Source: Tupaia tana
Taxonomy: Eukaryota > Chordata > Mammalia > Scandentia > Tupaiidae
Direction: 5' to 3'
Assembly: GCA_026018925.1 (NCBI GenBank)
Contig: JAKSZU010000016.1
Span: 80,920,059-80,984,058 of the forward strand
Length of the DNA stretch: 64,000 bases
Positions 53,770-64,000 of the stretch are shown piece after piece; within the stretch, counting starts at the first letter, position 1; each line of letters begins with the position of its first letter. Position numbers and translations under genes: made by a program. A model generated the notes under the pieces. The model was not told where the DNA came from, ran no database searches, and saw only the letters and a list, made by a program, of their open reading frames with translations.

Positions 53770-54240
53770 CTCTGTGTCTCCCAGGATTGAGACTAAAATC
53801 CTTCTAAGGACATACGCGCATCTGACCCTTGGGTCTTCCCCTGCCTTCCCATTTTGCTCTCTGGATTCCAGCATCCCATCCTCTAGCCCTTCTTCCTATG
53901 AACCAAGCTCCACCCCAGCCCAGAGGCTCCGCTCCCCTCCCTGAGAGCTCCTCCCATGTCTTTCAAAAAGACTTGACATAAGGGTCACATCCTCCAGAAA
54001 GCCTTTTCCCAATGCTGCTCACCCTGAACCACACCCCTCTGTGTCCTCGGAGTGCCCTGAACGCCTCTTCCATAACCCCTAGCACGGCAGTAACTAGGTA
54101 CTTTCAGGTACGGCCATCTGTTCCACACCTCTGACCCCCCAGACGGTACGAGCTGAGAGGGCCCAGGTTGTGTATGACTCCCCGGGACCCAGCACGGGCC
54201 CTGGAACACTGGATATATCAGATAATGAGCAAGAATAGCA
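53770..54240 (+). repeat. L2 3' end, about 470 bp
   Basis: The best L2 of the window: 'gactaaaatccttctaagga', 'cagcccagaggctccgctcc', 'cagaaagccttttcccaatg', 'acgcctcttccataacccct' and 'ccgggacccagcacgggccc'. Fully non-coding. Confidence 0.75.
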
Positions 54241-54875
54241 TAATGGAGGGGCAGTCTTTAAACAGATGATGATGCATCTTGAAGAGTCCTGAAATTTGTC
54301 AAATGATAACAGACACGACAAAACGAAAGCATCTGCCTCCTCCTCATATTCATCACTGCACAAACCACTGATTTGGGCATAGGATGTTAGTTAGAAACAA
54401 GAGCGTGTTCCCAGCATGGTTGGATGACAGACACGATAAGATTCTCTCCACGCCAGACCCCATGGAGTGTGTTCCTATGGTCGTGCATCGTCACAGTCTA
54501 GTCCCCAAAGATGTTATGAGGTCAACTCCATTATTGTCCCTGTTTTATAGACAGGTCAGCTGGTAATCACAGTATCTCCCACAGTTTTGCTGCTGACATT
54601 TGTTGAGATGATAGACTCTTATTGTTAAAATAGACCTGGATGATGTAGGAGAGCAGGCAGGAAGGGTTAAAACCCTCTGCGAACCCCTGTTCACCTGCAG
54701 GGATTTTAGGGAAGAAGAATCTGAGTGATTAGACACCTGTATACTAACTATTCCTTTGTTTCTTCGCTAGTCTCATTACCTGACTAGGACGTCTGTGCTA
54801 ATTCCCCACATTCTTCTCACCAAGAGCTACTCCCGGTCTTGGGTTTTCATTCACTGAGTCAGCGTTATCTACTGA
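54241..54875. other. Unique sequence with a possible MIR relic
   Basis: 'attattgtccctgttttata' at about 54530 suggests a reversed MIR core; the rest is unrecognised. Confidence 0.35.
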
Positions 54876-54975
54876 GTTCTTCCTCTGTCAAGCATTGTTC
54901 CAGACACTGAAAAAAACAGCATGAAACAAGACAGAGGCCGCCTCTACTCTCCTGGAGTTTATGTTGTACAGGGGA
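54876..54975 (+). repeat. Ancient interspersed repeat fragment
   Basis: 'agcattgttccagacactga', 'aacaagacagaggccgcctc' and 'ctcctggagtttatgttgta' fit the uncertain old repeat family. Confidence 0.4.
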
Positions 54976-55673
54976 ACTTACTGAACTCTTTAGTATATAA
55001 AAATTAGGAGGTTAAAACTAATCACAGCTGATATTTAAACCTATGCTCCAGGAAAGCAGAAATGGCCTGGAGAGCCTACAGACAAACTATTTTTCAAGGA
55101 TGTCGTGGGTAATTTATGGCACTGGAAAGATGGTCATCAAAAGATTCTCTGCCCACTATTCCTGTAGGAAAATAACTTTCTGTAATCTCAGAGCCTGGCT
55201 ACAGAGTGCTCCTGTAAGACAAGCTTGGGGCATCATGATGTTTTCTCCCATGAAGGTCCTTAACTTTACAAGCATAATAAAGTCTGACATGAGTTCCTTT
55301 TGTACCTGTTTATATTATGTTGGATCCTGGGCTTTTCATACCACCTTATGCCCAATTTCAGCTTCAACTATGAAGGAGATACAGTATCTGATGCTGAGAG
55401 TGCATGGTCTGCTGGGGAAGACAGACAATTAGCCAATAATGCCGAGCATGAGACAGATCGCACGGTTCCAGGATTGAGTCATTAGGTCCAGGATCTTCAA
55501 CGATAAATAGAAGCTTGCTGGGCTCATTAGGGCAAGGACAAATGAGAGGCCATGGACAGAAGAGAAGTCTAGATCAGGAGACAGCATGTTCATAGTGAAT
55601 GTCTACTGTTTCTGCATGCCCAGTGTTGTTCTACCTTTTAGAGGAAGTAGCCTTCTTCTATTCTCCTTTAAAT
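54976..55673. other. Unique sequence
   Basis: The 129-codon plus-strand frame at 55043-55432 has no recognisable domain and I do not call it a gene. No repeat recognised otherwise. Confidence 0.35.
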
Positions 55674-55689
55674 AATCATTCTTTCCCTT

Positions 55690-55934
55690 GGGACCAGAAG
55701 TTAGCATAATGGCTATGTCGCTGGAGCTGACTGTGGTTCAAGCCCCGAACCCTGTGGCTTAAACTCATGCCGGGCTCATGTGCGTGCGTGCCCAAGATCC
55801 CGAGAGGAGAATGGATTGCAGCGTGGCCATGCCCCCTGGGGGTGATTTCTTGCTTTCTGTCTCTCTGTCTCTCTCTGTCTTTCTGGAGAGTGCACATGCC
55901 CTCTAGCAAAAACCTCTCCAAATAAAAACAAAAG
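55690..55934 (+). repeat. Young tRNA-SINE (subfamily B)
   Basis: 'gggaccagaagttagcataa' with a short tRNA part, 'catgccgggctcatgtgcgt', 'tggattgcagcgtggccatg', TCTG block and 'gccctctagcaaaaacctct'. Flanked by 'aatcattctttccct' (from 55674) and 'aatcgttctttccct' (55935-55949), a one-mismatch duplication. It lacks a few bases of the anticodon-arm region and part of the GGAGGAGAAGG block. Confidence 0.95.
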
Positions 55935-55949
55935 AATCGTTCTTTCCCT

Positions 55950-56478
55950 ACCCACTCTCACTATGAGCTAGTCTAAATCCATTCCCAGTTCCTTGAGTAA
56001 ACGCATGAGCTATTAACTAGCCAGCCCATAATGTTCACAAATAAGCATAGCATCAAACCAACGCAGGAAGGAGAACTCCAAAGAATTCATCCAATGTGTA
56101 TAAAAAAAAGACAAAGAGAGGGAAAGGAGCATAAGAGGTGAAAAAGACTGAGAAGCTATAACACACATCTAAAAGGAGTTCCAGAGGTAAGCAAAAATAA
56201 TAATAATAATAATAGAGAAGGAGCAATTGAAGCAACAATCGTGAAGAATTTTCTAGAGTCAAAGCCACACAGTAAATAACAGGTACATATGGATACATTA
56301 TGGTGACACTCCATAAAGAAAAATCTTAATAGCTGATATAACAAATATTACTGTCTACAAAGGAAGGCACTTAGTCTTGACAAATGACTTTCCCGAGGAA
56401 CACCAGCCAACGAATAACAGAATTAACTGTTGAGTCTAATGTTTTAGATCCACCTTCTTAAGATTCAAGACTGAAGAT
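55950..56478. other. Unique AT-rich sequence with (AAT)n
   Basis: An (AAT)n tract lies at about 56186-56213; the frames nearby are artefacts. Nothing else recognised. Confidence 0.35.
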
Positions 56479-56728
56479 GGGCCAGCTCTATTACATAGTG
56501 GTAATTTGGCATTGCTCAAGAGGAGCCAAATTCCACATGGTGACCATGCTTCAGACTCCCAAGTCAGTCTGAGACAAGCATGAGTGCCTACGATCCAACG
56601 GGCTAGAGGACTAGACAAAGAGCTCACAGCATGCTCGGACCCTGGAGAGGGAGCTCATCTCTCTCTCCCTCCCTCTTGTACAGGCGCACACTTTCTCATG
56701 AATAAAGAAAAACAATTTTTTTAAAGGG
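56479..56728 (+). repeat. Older divergent tRNA-SINE copy
   Basis: 'gggccagctctattacatag', then 'ccacatggtgaccatgcttc', 'agactcccaagtcagtctga', a short CT-rich block, and 'tcatgaataaagaaaaac'. The order agrees with the SINE but the sequence is much changed. Confidence 0.55.
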
Positions 56729-57000
56729 TGAAACATCACAAAGATACTTTTAAACATAGAATGGCCATACCATCCACCAACCCTTCCCCAAGAAACTGTC
56801 AAAGTGGGCTGCAGAATAAAGACCATAAATATTAGGGAATATACAAAATTGAACCCAGAACTGGTAAAACAAGTTTGTAACTTATTTTAAATAATGACTA
56901 TAAATAATTATTTCAAAAACCATTAAGCTGAAATTTCAGCTAATGAAAACAGAATAGACAGACAACACCTGGTAACATCCATGCCATAGTACCACCAAGA
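56729..57000. other. AT-rich sequence, probably L1-derived
   Basis: 'ccaagaaactgtcaaagtgg' and 'aacaagtttgtaacttattt' suggest old L1, but I cannot place it securely. Confidence 0.3.
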
Positions 57001-57002
57001 AT

Positions 57003-57220
57003 TGCTCAACCTTGGTTGATATCTTGGGCTGGATAATTCTGTACAGTGACGGGGAGGGGGCTGTTCTCTATATTATAGAATTTTCAGCAGTATCTTTGAA
57101 TTATATCCCCCAAATGCTCCTAGCATCCCCCACCCCAGAGGTGACAACCAAAAAGGTCTCCAGACATTGCCAAATGTCTTTTTGGAAGCAAAACTGCCTC
57201 CAGTTGAGAATCATTGCACT
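57003..57220 (-). mobile_element. MER5A (non-autonomous hAT-Charlie)
   Basis: Reverse orientation: 'gatatcttgggctggataat', 'gacaaccaaaaaggtctcca', 'gacattgccaaatgtctttt' and the terminal 'cagttgagaatcattgca' are the standard MER5A landmarks. Near full length, encodes nothing. Confidence 0.9.
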
Positions 57221-57632
57221 AGAAAGAGATACAATCTATTGTCTCCAAATGAATGTAAAATATAGAGTAAATAAAGTGCATTTGATTTAAATAAACAAAA
57301 AAGATCGAGGAAAAAAGATAAGCGAAAATATTATGAACAAAAATAATAAAATGAGATTTTTTAAACATATGTATGTGTGTGTGTGTATACACACATATTC
57401 CAATATGTGAATACATCTTACCTTTTAAAAGAAAGAAGTAGTATGGCTACAGATACCTCTAAAATCAAGTACATAGAAAGAGGAAAAACAAAGAGAGAGG
57501 AAGAACAGATATTTATACAGATGCTACACAAAACAAAGCTCATGTAACTATATAAATATTTAAAAAAATAAAAGTTTGAGGACAAAACCAGTAAAAGGAA
57601 TTGAGAGACACCATAAAAATTAAAGTGGGCTG
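57221..57632. other. AT-rich, A-rich sequence with TG/CA words
   Basis: Contains a short TG/CA tract at about 57374-57396. The A-rich remainder ('aaaagtttgaggacaaaacc') may be L1 debris. Confidence 0.35.
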
Positions 57633-57896
57633 GGGGACCAGCAGTTTGCATAATGGCTATGTCGCTGGACTCCCACATAGTCGACCGCAGTTCGAGTCCC
57701 GGACCCGGTAGCTTAAACTCACGCCGAGCGCGTGTGCGTGCGTGCCCATGATCCTGAGAGGAGAATGGAGTAGAAGGGATTGCGGCATGGCCATCCCCCC
57801 CGGAGGGGTGATTTCTCGCTTTCTGTCTCTCTGTCTGTCTCTGTCTGTCTGGCGAGCGCACGCACCCTGTAGCAAAATCCTCTCCAAAAAAAAAAA
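57633..57896 (+). repeat. Young tRNA-SINE (subfamily B), reference-quality
   Basis: 'gggaccagcagtttgcataa', 'cgcagttcgagtcccggacc', 'cgccgagcgcgtgtgcgtgc', 'gattgcggcatggccatccc', TCTG block and 'ccctgtagcaaaatcctctc'. It retains many CpGs, a sign of youth. Flanks 'aaaaattaaagtgggctg' (57615-57632) and 'aaaaattaaaatgggctg' (57897-57914) form the duplication, one change. Confidence 0.97.
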
Positions 57897-57923
57897 AAAA
57901 ATTAAAATGGGCTGTTCAGAATT

Positions 57924-58150
57924 GGGGTCAGCAGGTGGCATAGTGGTTAAGGTGGACTCTCACATGGCCAACTGTGGTTCAAGTCCCAGACCTGGCGGCA
58001 TGAAAATCATGCCAGGGGCATGTGTGGAGGAGAATGGATTGCATTGCATTCCCCCAGGAGTGATTTCTCACTTTCTCTCTCTCTGTTTCTCTCTGCCTCT
58101 CTTCAGTGAGTGTACACATCCTATGGAAAAAACCTAAAAAATAAAAAAGA
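57924..58150 (+). repeat. tRNA-SINE (subfamily A), next to a subfamily B copy
   Basis: 'ggggtcagcaggtggcatag', box B 'tggttcaagtcccagacctg', a shortened middle, then the CTCTCTCTGTTTCTC block and 'catcctatggaaaaaaccta'. It lies only 28 bp after the end of the B copy, so the two could be mistaken for a dimer. Confidence 0.93.
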
Positions 58151-59094
58151 TGGTAGAATTATGAACCTGTATGTACCCAACAATATAAGGTTAAAAATTA
58201 TAAAGCAAAAATAATGAAATCTCAAGAAAATGCACATTCAGAATAGAAGATTTTATATCCAAAAGACACTAGCATGTCAAACAGAAAAAAAAATCGCAGA
58301 GGTAGAAATTTTGAAAGACAAAAATCAACAAATTATTTATAAGGTCCTGCACTCAAAAAAGATGCAATATATATTAATGCCCATAAAAGGTTTCAAAATT
58401 TTTTATTGAATACCAGATCACAAATTAAATCTTCCTCTTCTTTTTCTTTTTGCTAATGCGCAACATATGTATGAGACAGAGAAGTACCCTTGATAAGGTC
58501 TCATTATACCTCAATATCCTTTCCCTAATCCTCCAGCTCTTCAGCATCCTGGGTGCCTACAGCATATTTTTTCAGGCTAATCAGGTGATTTGGACCTGGG
58601 ATCAGCCATGTGGCTCCCAGTTTTGCAGGACACCTGTGTTACTGCTGCTCCACAGTTGCTAGGCCAACAAATGAAGTCTTTACCTTCAAAGAATAAAAAT
58701 TACCTAGCCCATATTTTCTGATAACAATGGAAGTAAACCATTAGACGTTAATCATATCAAATATTATATGCTAGTAATACATAGATCAAAATGAAAATTT
58801 TAAATTATTTGAAGGAGACAACAATTAAATTATTGTATAGAACAAGGTGCAGGATTTAGCTAAATCCTGCTGGCCCCAAGATTTGGCTTCCTCTATACAA
58901 TGCTCAACCCCTACATGATGGGCCACCCCCACAAAATTTTTAAAGAAAGAAAGGAGTGGAAAGAAACAAAATAATTCATAAAACTTCAAAGCTAGATCTT
59001 TGAAAAAAATAATAAACTGGCAAACCAACAGAAGGAGGAGGGAGAAGAGAAACATAAAGAAAGCATAAATAAATTCCATTAGAATGACCTAAGG
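58151..59094 (+). pseudogene. Old L1 ORF2 debris, plus orientation
   Basis: 'aacctgtatgtacccaacaa' (endonuclease region) and, near 58995, 'agatctttgaaaaaaataat' + 'aaactggcaaacc' (linker region) are L1 phrases. Highly decayed with no open frame of note. Confidence 0.55.
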
Positions 59095-59765
59095 ATCATA
59101 ACTACAGATTTATATTTTTCTAAATCATAGTAAGATACACATAACATAAAATTTAAATCATAGCCATGGTTAAATGTATAATTAAGTAGCACTTAGCACA
59201 GTCACAGTGTTGTGCCACCATCACTACCATCCAGCTCCAGAACATTTTCATTACCCCAAAAAGGTTATACCCATTAAGCGGCCACTATCCCTATCTCCTA
59301 AGTCCAGCCTTGGAAATCACAAACGTACTTTCTGTCTCTATGAAATTGCCCATTTGGGGAATTAATATAAATGGAATCATGTACCGAGTTGTTGGAAAAG
59401 TCATGACCCATTTTTGCATAGAAAAACATAGCAAATATATGTCATGACCTTTCCAACTAACCTTCACTTAACATGTTATTTTCAAGGTTCATCCATGCAG
59501 TAACATGTCTCATTCCTCTTAATGAGGAATCATTTTCTATTGTATGGAGATACATGTTTTGCTTATCCATTCATCAGGTGATGGACATTTGAGTTTCTTC
59601 CATCTTTTGGCTATTATAAAGAGTATTGTCATGAATATTCACCTGCAAGTTTTTGTGTAAACACCTGTTTTGTTTTCAAAACATCTGCAATGTACCCAGG
59701 AGTGGAATTGCTAGGTAATATGGTATTTCTGGTAGGTTTATTTTTAAAATCAAAAGAGTGAAATA
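59095..59765 (-). repeat. Old L1 3' UTR (L1ME-like), split by a MITE
   Basis: Clear blocks in reverse orientation: 'gttgtgccaccatcactacc', 'ccagctccagaacattttca', 'atataaatggaatcatgta', then the MITE, then 'tattttcaaggttcatccat' and 'ccattcatcaggtgatggac'. Same family as at 2.3-2.9 kb. Confidence 0.85.
59386..59458. mobile_element. Palindromic MITE (family P), copy 3
   Basis: Terminal repeats 'gttggaaaagtcatgac' (59391-59407) and 'gtcatgacctttccaac' (59439-59455) are inverted with a single mismatch. The middle has 'catagaaaaacatagcaaat'. The flanking L1 text is known, which bounds the insertion to about 70 bp between 'aatcatgta' and 'taaccttcac'; a TA lies on both sides, the Tc1/mariner signature. 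Confidence 0.85.
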
Positions 59766-60581
59766 CAAAAAGTTCTGTACTAAAAACAAAAATAATTAGT
59801 ATACTACATGTAGAGTTTTCCAGAAAAACTTAAATTGCTACAACTGACTCAAGAAAAAATACAGACAAATTAACCATAAAGAAAATGGAACAGATTATCA
59901 AAGTTTCCTTCCCTGTCTAACATGCACATCTCAGAGGGGGGAAAAATCACAGGCAAATTTTACCAAATTTTCAAGGAACAGATAATCTTCCAATTTACAT
60001 AAATTCTTTCAGGGAATATAAAAAGAAAGTCATGACTCACTTAATGAGAATAGTATTACCTTAGTAACAAAATCAAATAAGGACAGTGTAAGAAGAGAAA
60101 ATTGTGAACCATTCTTACTCATCGATGTACATGTAAAAAATCTCCAATAAAGCACTATCAAATTGAACTCATCGTATTCTAAAAATAATAATACAGCATG
60201 ATCAAATAGGGTTTATCTCAAGGATCTCATAAGGGTTCAAAAGCCAGAACTCCTTTAATAGATAATGTACCACATTAAAAGATTAAGGGAGAGAGCACAT
60301 AATCCTAACAATTTATAAGGAACAAGCATTTTAGTAACCTAATGACTAATCATTATAACAGTGCCTAGCAAACCAAGTATTACAGGTAACTTTCTTAACC
60401 CAGTAAAGTTATCTATCAAAACTTACTACAAAGATCATGCTTAATAGTAGAACTGTAAATGGATTCCCAGTAATGTAAGGGACAGGAACAGAATGTCCAG
60501 AATCACTGCTTTTACTCTTTATTGCTCTCTTGGTCTTGTAGCTATGGCAATAGACAACAAGTGCAGTGTCAACATGTAAAT

Positions 60582-60637
<56 letters not shown>

Positions 60638-61625
60638 TTACCTATAGCAATTTATACATTTTATTTATTTATTTATTTATTTACTTATTTAGATTGAACA
60701 TGGAGAGCCAAACAGTCTTGACAAAAATTGTGGATACCATAAAAATAACATCCAAGAAGATCTAAAGCAAAATTACTAAGAATTCAGCTAGATTCCTAGA
60801 TAAAGATCTATATATGAAAATCAATAATATCATTATATCCAGAAATAAAGTAAGCAATTTAAAAGTGTATAAGAAAATATGCCATTCATAAGGCATGCAA
60901 ACCTCTAAGGCATCTAGAAATAAAATGTGAAATCACAGATGATAACCACAGAGAAGATATATAAAGACAGGCAATAGATACATAAATAACTTAAATATAT
61001 AAATAATTACATAGGTAAAACTATAGATTATTGACAGACATAAAGGAAGCCCTCAAAAATAGTAAGATATACCATATTCATAGATGGGATAGCAATCAGA
61101 AGGATAACTCTCTTTATAATCTTTAAATTCAATGCAGTTTATATCAAAATTATAATAATTCTTTGCATGAAATAAATTGATCTTTAAATTCATATGAAAG
61201 TGTAAAAGACTAAGAATAATGAAGACTTTGAAGCATTTTGGAGGTGATTTTTAGAAATGTCTAGTAAATTTGAAGTCACACATAGACACTGACTGAACAA
61301 TTTCACTTCTACATATTTAGACTAAACACAAGGAGGCAAGGTCATGAATACTTATTACATACTTGTTTGAATAAGTAAAAAATACAAAATAATCTGAATG
61401 TTCAATAGTATTATGGATAACAAATTCTATTACAATCATAGAAGGAAATTTAACAGAAGTTACATTGAATGAACTAGAGTACATAGATAATCAAAAACTA
61501 ACATTGAGCAAAAGAGATCCATGGGATACCATATTTCATATAAAGACTCATAAATATTTACAAAATATCTATGGAAATAATAATTCAGGTAGTGAAGGGT
61601 GACAATAATAATGGGAAAAGGTACT
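59766..61625 (+). pseudogene. Old L1 ORF2 and 3' region, plus orientation, nested
   Basis: Continues the debris before the L1ME insertion: 'tacagcatgatcaaataggg', 'aagccagaactcctttaata', 'atgcttaatagtagaactgt', 'cctctaaggcatctagaaat' and 'taaattcatatgaaagtgta' follow the order of ORF2 in an old L1. Stops and indels throughout. Contains the microsatellites at 60580-60692. Confidence 0.75.
60580..60692. repeat. (AC)(TA)(AC) and (TTTA) microsatellites
   Basis: AC, then about 13 TA, then AC again (60580-60637), and a (TTTA)n block at 60658-60692. The mirror-like AC-TA-AC arrangement is unusual but small. Confidence 0.95.
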
Positions 61626-61649
61626 CAGAGACTTCAACTATCATTTTTT

Positions 61650-62690
61650 GGACTTTTAAAAAATTTTAATTTATTTTATATATTTAATCACTATACATCA
61701 CTTAGCTAGTAAATTGAATTTACCCAGCATTAACACACTTCACATCAGTACAGTTGAGGATACAAAACATGTTATCATCAGCAGATAATAATCCATTTTT
61801 GTTTCCCATAAATGTCTTGGCTCTCTACTTTCCTCTTTAATTTCTTTCCTTACACTCACCTACTTCTACCACCCTCTTCCCCCATTATTTCCAGTATCCA
61901 TAACCATTTTCAATGCTCCTATGTCCTTTAACCTTTAAGTTTCCACCATAGAGTGTGAACAGTTGGTATATGTTAAGTGGAGATATACGATATCTCTCAT
62001 TCATAGCCTGGCTTGCTTCACTCAGCAGTAAATCTTCCATATTCATTCGTTTTCTATCAAATGTCAGGGTATTGTTTTTTATGGCTGATTAGTATTCTAT
62101 AGAGTATATGTGCCACACTTTTTCAATACACTCATCTGTTCATGGACATTTGGGTTGGTTCCATGTCCCAGCAACTGTGAATAATGTTGTAATAACATAG
62201 AAGTACAAGCACTTTTCCAACTGAGCATTTTCCTGTCCTTTGGATAGATACCCAAAAGTGAGATTGATGGGTCATATGGTAGTTCTATTTGTAGGTCTTT
62301 GAGAAATCTCCATATTGTTCTCCACAGTGGCTGAACTAATCTACATTCCCACCAACAGTGTAGAGAGGTCCCCTTTCACTACATGCCAGCACTTACCATT
62401 TTTTGTTTTTTTTAATCTTTCCCATTCTGACTGGGGTTAGGTGGTATCTCATTGTGGTTTCAATCTGTAAGATGAGGAATGTTGAGGATTTTTTTTCATA
62501 TGCTTTTGGGCTATTCATGTATCTTCCTTAGAGAGTTGTTTATTCAGCTCATTTCCCCATCTTTTAATTGGGTTAATCATTTTTTTATAGGTAAGCTGCT
62601 TAAGTTCCCTGTGTATTTTGGTTATCAGTCCCTTATCTGAGGCATAGTTTACAAAAATAAGTATTTATAAATTCTGAAGGAAAGATAAAA
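61650..62690 (-). pseudogene. 5'-truncated L1 of the young lineage, older copy
   Basis: Parallels the intact L1 over its 3' UTR and ORF2 C-terminus (compare 'ccacagtggctgaactaatc' here with 43655-43680). It carries substitutions, deletions and stops and ends at about 62690. It shows that the ORF2 tail and 3' UTR of the intact L1 are family features. Confidence 0.88.
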
Positions 62691-62879
62691 TGTTAAAATA
62701 TTATTTTAAAAATAGGTGAATACAGGAGGCTCATCATATCGTTCTCTATCAACTTTCATTTTGGCTTTCCTGCTTTCTGGATCTGACTATTTTGATCTGA
62801 GATTAAAACAGTTTTAACATTTTTCTCTAATTCTCATACTTCTAAAAAATTTGAGATCTAGAATTTTAACTTTATCAGG

Positions 62880-63130
62880 CACCTTTTTTCCTTTCCTTTT
62901 CTCTTTCTTTCTTCCTTTCATTTTTATATATTTAAGGTGTATGCATAGTGAAGCCATTACTACAGGTAAGCAAATTAACACATCACCTTCCACAATTACC
63001 TGTTCGTTTTTTATAGTAAAAGCACCTAAAGTCTACTTTCTTAGCACATTTTCAATATGCTCTACAATATTACTAAGTATGATTCTTGTGCTCTACATTA
63101 AATCTCTAGACTTAGTCTACAGAATTGCAA
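62880..63130 (-). repeat. Old L1 3' UTR fragment
   Basis: 'atatatttaaggtgtatgca', 'taagcaaattaacacatcac', 'cacctaaagtctactttctt' and 'ttcttgtgctctacattaaa' are an L1M/L1MB-type 3' UTR in reverse. The 114-codon frame here is an artefact of it. Confidence 0.75.
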
Positions 63131-63505
63131 GCGGAGGGCAAGGATACAAACATTCAATTTATTTTCTTTTTAGCAAGAACACATCATGGTGGTAGTGGGT
63201 TATTACTTATGGCATTGCGTAAAGCGGTATATAACACCTGATTTTCCCACTTTTACTGATGCTAAGATTGATCAGTAGATTCTAGTAGTGTCATCCTGAT
63301 CCATGCATCATTAAATTTACCATCCACCTTCCACCTAGTGGTTTTAGCAGCTATTGATCACTTGTCTAATTCCATCATTTCATTAGGAGCTGGGAAAGGG
63401 TGGTTTTCCAGCGGTTCCTAGTGATTTCTAGGTGATTTATCATCCTGCTTGCTCTTATTGCTGTAGCTCTTCTATAAAACCTCAGTCCTTAAAAACTATT
63501 TTCCC
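63131..63505. other. Unique AT-rich sequence
   Basis: Nothing recognised. Confidence 0.3.
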
Positions 63506-63508
63506 TAA

Positions 63509-63630
63509 TATAGAAAGAGTCTTCAATATGGAAAATGCATATTGTGAAGAAACTATGCATGGAATCAAAAGTATTTTGCACCAAATTTAATTCCAGTTTT
63601 CAAAAACTTTTTAAAGTTCCTTATGTGAAC
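63509..63630 (+). mobile_element. Mariner-like MITE (family M), copy 5
   Basis: 'gagtcttcaatatggaaaat', 'aaactatgcatggaatcaaa', 'attttgcaccaaatttaatt' and 'tttttaaagttccttatg'. Uninterrupted, about 120 bp, and the clearest plus-orientation copy. Confidence 0.82.
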
Positions 63631-64000
63631 ACTTGATTATTCAGTGATTATTGATTATTGGATGATGAGTACGATGGAACTTGTCATATTATCTTCTCTA
63701 CCTTTGAGTGTGTTTGAAGACTGCTATCATAAAAAATAAAACAAAATGAGGTAAAATATAAATATTTAAATGCATAGGAAAAACTGGAAGGAAACACACC
63801 AACTATTTTACCATAATTAAGGTCAACGTTGTAGCACAGGTGACTTTTGCATACTGCTGGATTTCCAAATTTATCAAGAAAATATATATTACATTTATAA
63901 TTAGAGCATCAAAAATGGTGTGAGTGGTCTACTTTAAATCAGGAGTATGAGCCAGCATCCTTAAGAGATGTTATCTGAAAGAAACAACCCTTGATAATGA
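63631..64000. other. Unique AT-rich sequence
   Basis: Nothing recognised up to the window edge. Confidence 0.3.

Noticed and set aside
55043-55432. 129-codon plus-strand frame as a possible gene
   Set aside because: No recognisable domain, no splice or promoter context, and overlapping alternative frames; treated as chance.
57633-57705. tRNA gene-like box A/box B at SINE heads
   Set aside because: The heads cannot fold into a proper tRNA cloverleaf as read and always continue into the SINE body with target duplications; they are retroposons, not tRNA genes.
57633-58150. A single dimeric SINE
   Set aside because: The first unit has its own target-site duplication and its own A tail before the second begins, so these are two insertions.

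Overview
This window is nuclear DNA of a placental mammal. The only convincing coding sequence is the pair of open frames of one full-length LINE-1 (L1) on the minus strand (about 42.8-49.0 kb). Everything else reads as intergenic or deep-intronic DNA: old shared mammalian repeats (MIR, L2, old L1, MER5A, an MLT1-like LTR), younger lineage-specific repeats, microsatellites, two minisatellites and unique sequence. I see no host exon, rRNA gene, functional tRNA gene, CRISPR array or bacterial feature.

Organism. Eutherian-type L1s, MER5A and MaLR LTRs indicate a placental. I see no Alu, rodent B1/B2/ID, carnivore CAN, ruminant BovB/Bov-tA, equine ERE or rabbit CSINE. Instead there are about 20 copies of a tRNA-derived SINE of 240-290 bp. 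It has a head like GGGGCCAGCAGGTGGCGTAG, a box B like GGTTCAAGTCC, a body rich in CT/TCTG and a conserved CCCTATAGCAAAAA near the tail. Two mariner-like MITE families are also present. I cannot name the species; a lineage with its own private tRNA SINE (colugo is one guess among several) fits.

Layout. 0-10 kb: unique DNA with old L1 3' ends, MIR, L2, the first SINE and the first palindromic MITE. 10-20 kb: SINEs, a mariner MITE, an MLT1-like LTR and purine-rich tracts. 20-30 kb: SINEs, a duplicated MIR piece, an L1 3' end with a long A tract, a TA/TG tract, then a 43-45 bp minisatellite (29.16-29.72 kb). 30-42.8 kb: an L1 ORF2 relic, a 42-43 bp minisatellite (32.44-32.83 kb), a 73-bp inverted repeat pair (35.85/36.39 kb) and interrupted mariner MITEs. 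42.8-49.0 kb: the intact L1, flanked by a perfect 16-bp target-site duplication, with a 5' UTR made of 158-bp tandem monomers. 49-56 kb: MIR, a short L1 3' end with its own duplication, possibly conserved non-coding DNA and a good L2 3' end. 56-64 kb: AT-rich nested L1 debris, SINEs and MER5A.

How the parts relate. Nesting gives an order of events: MIR/L2/old L1 first, then the mariner MITEs, then the SINEs (which interrupt MITEs, MIR and L1 relics), with the intact L1 among the newest arrivals. L1 machinery, of which this copy is an apparently intact example, is the expected mobiliser of the SINEs. The best candidate for something under-described is this L1 lineage: intact ORFs, a monomeric promoter and a GC hairpin in the leader.
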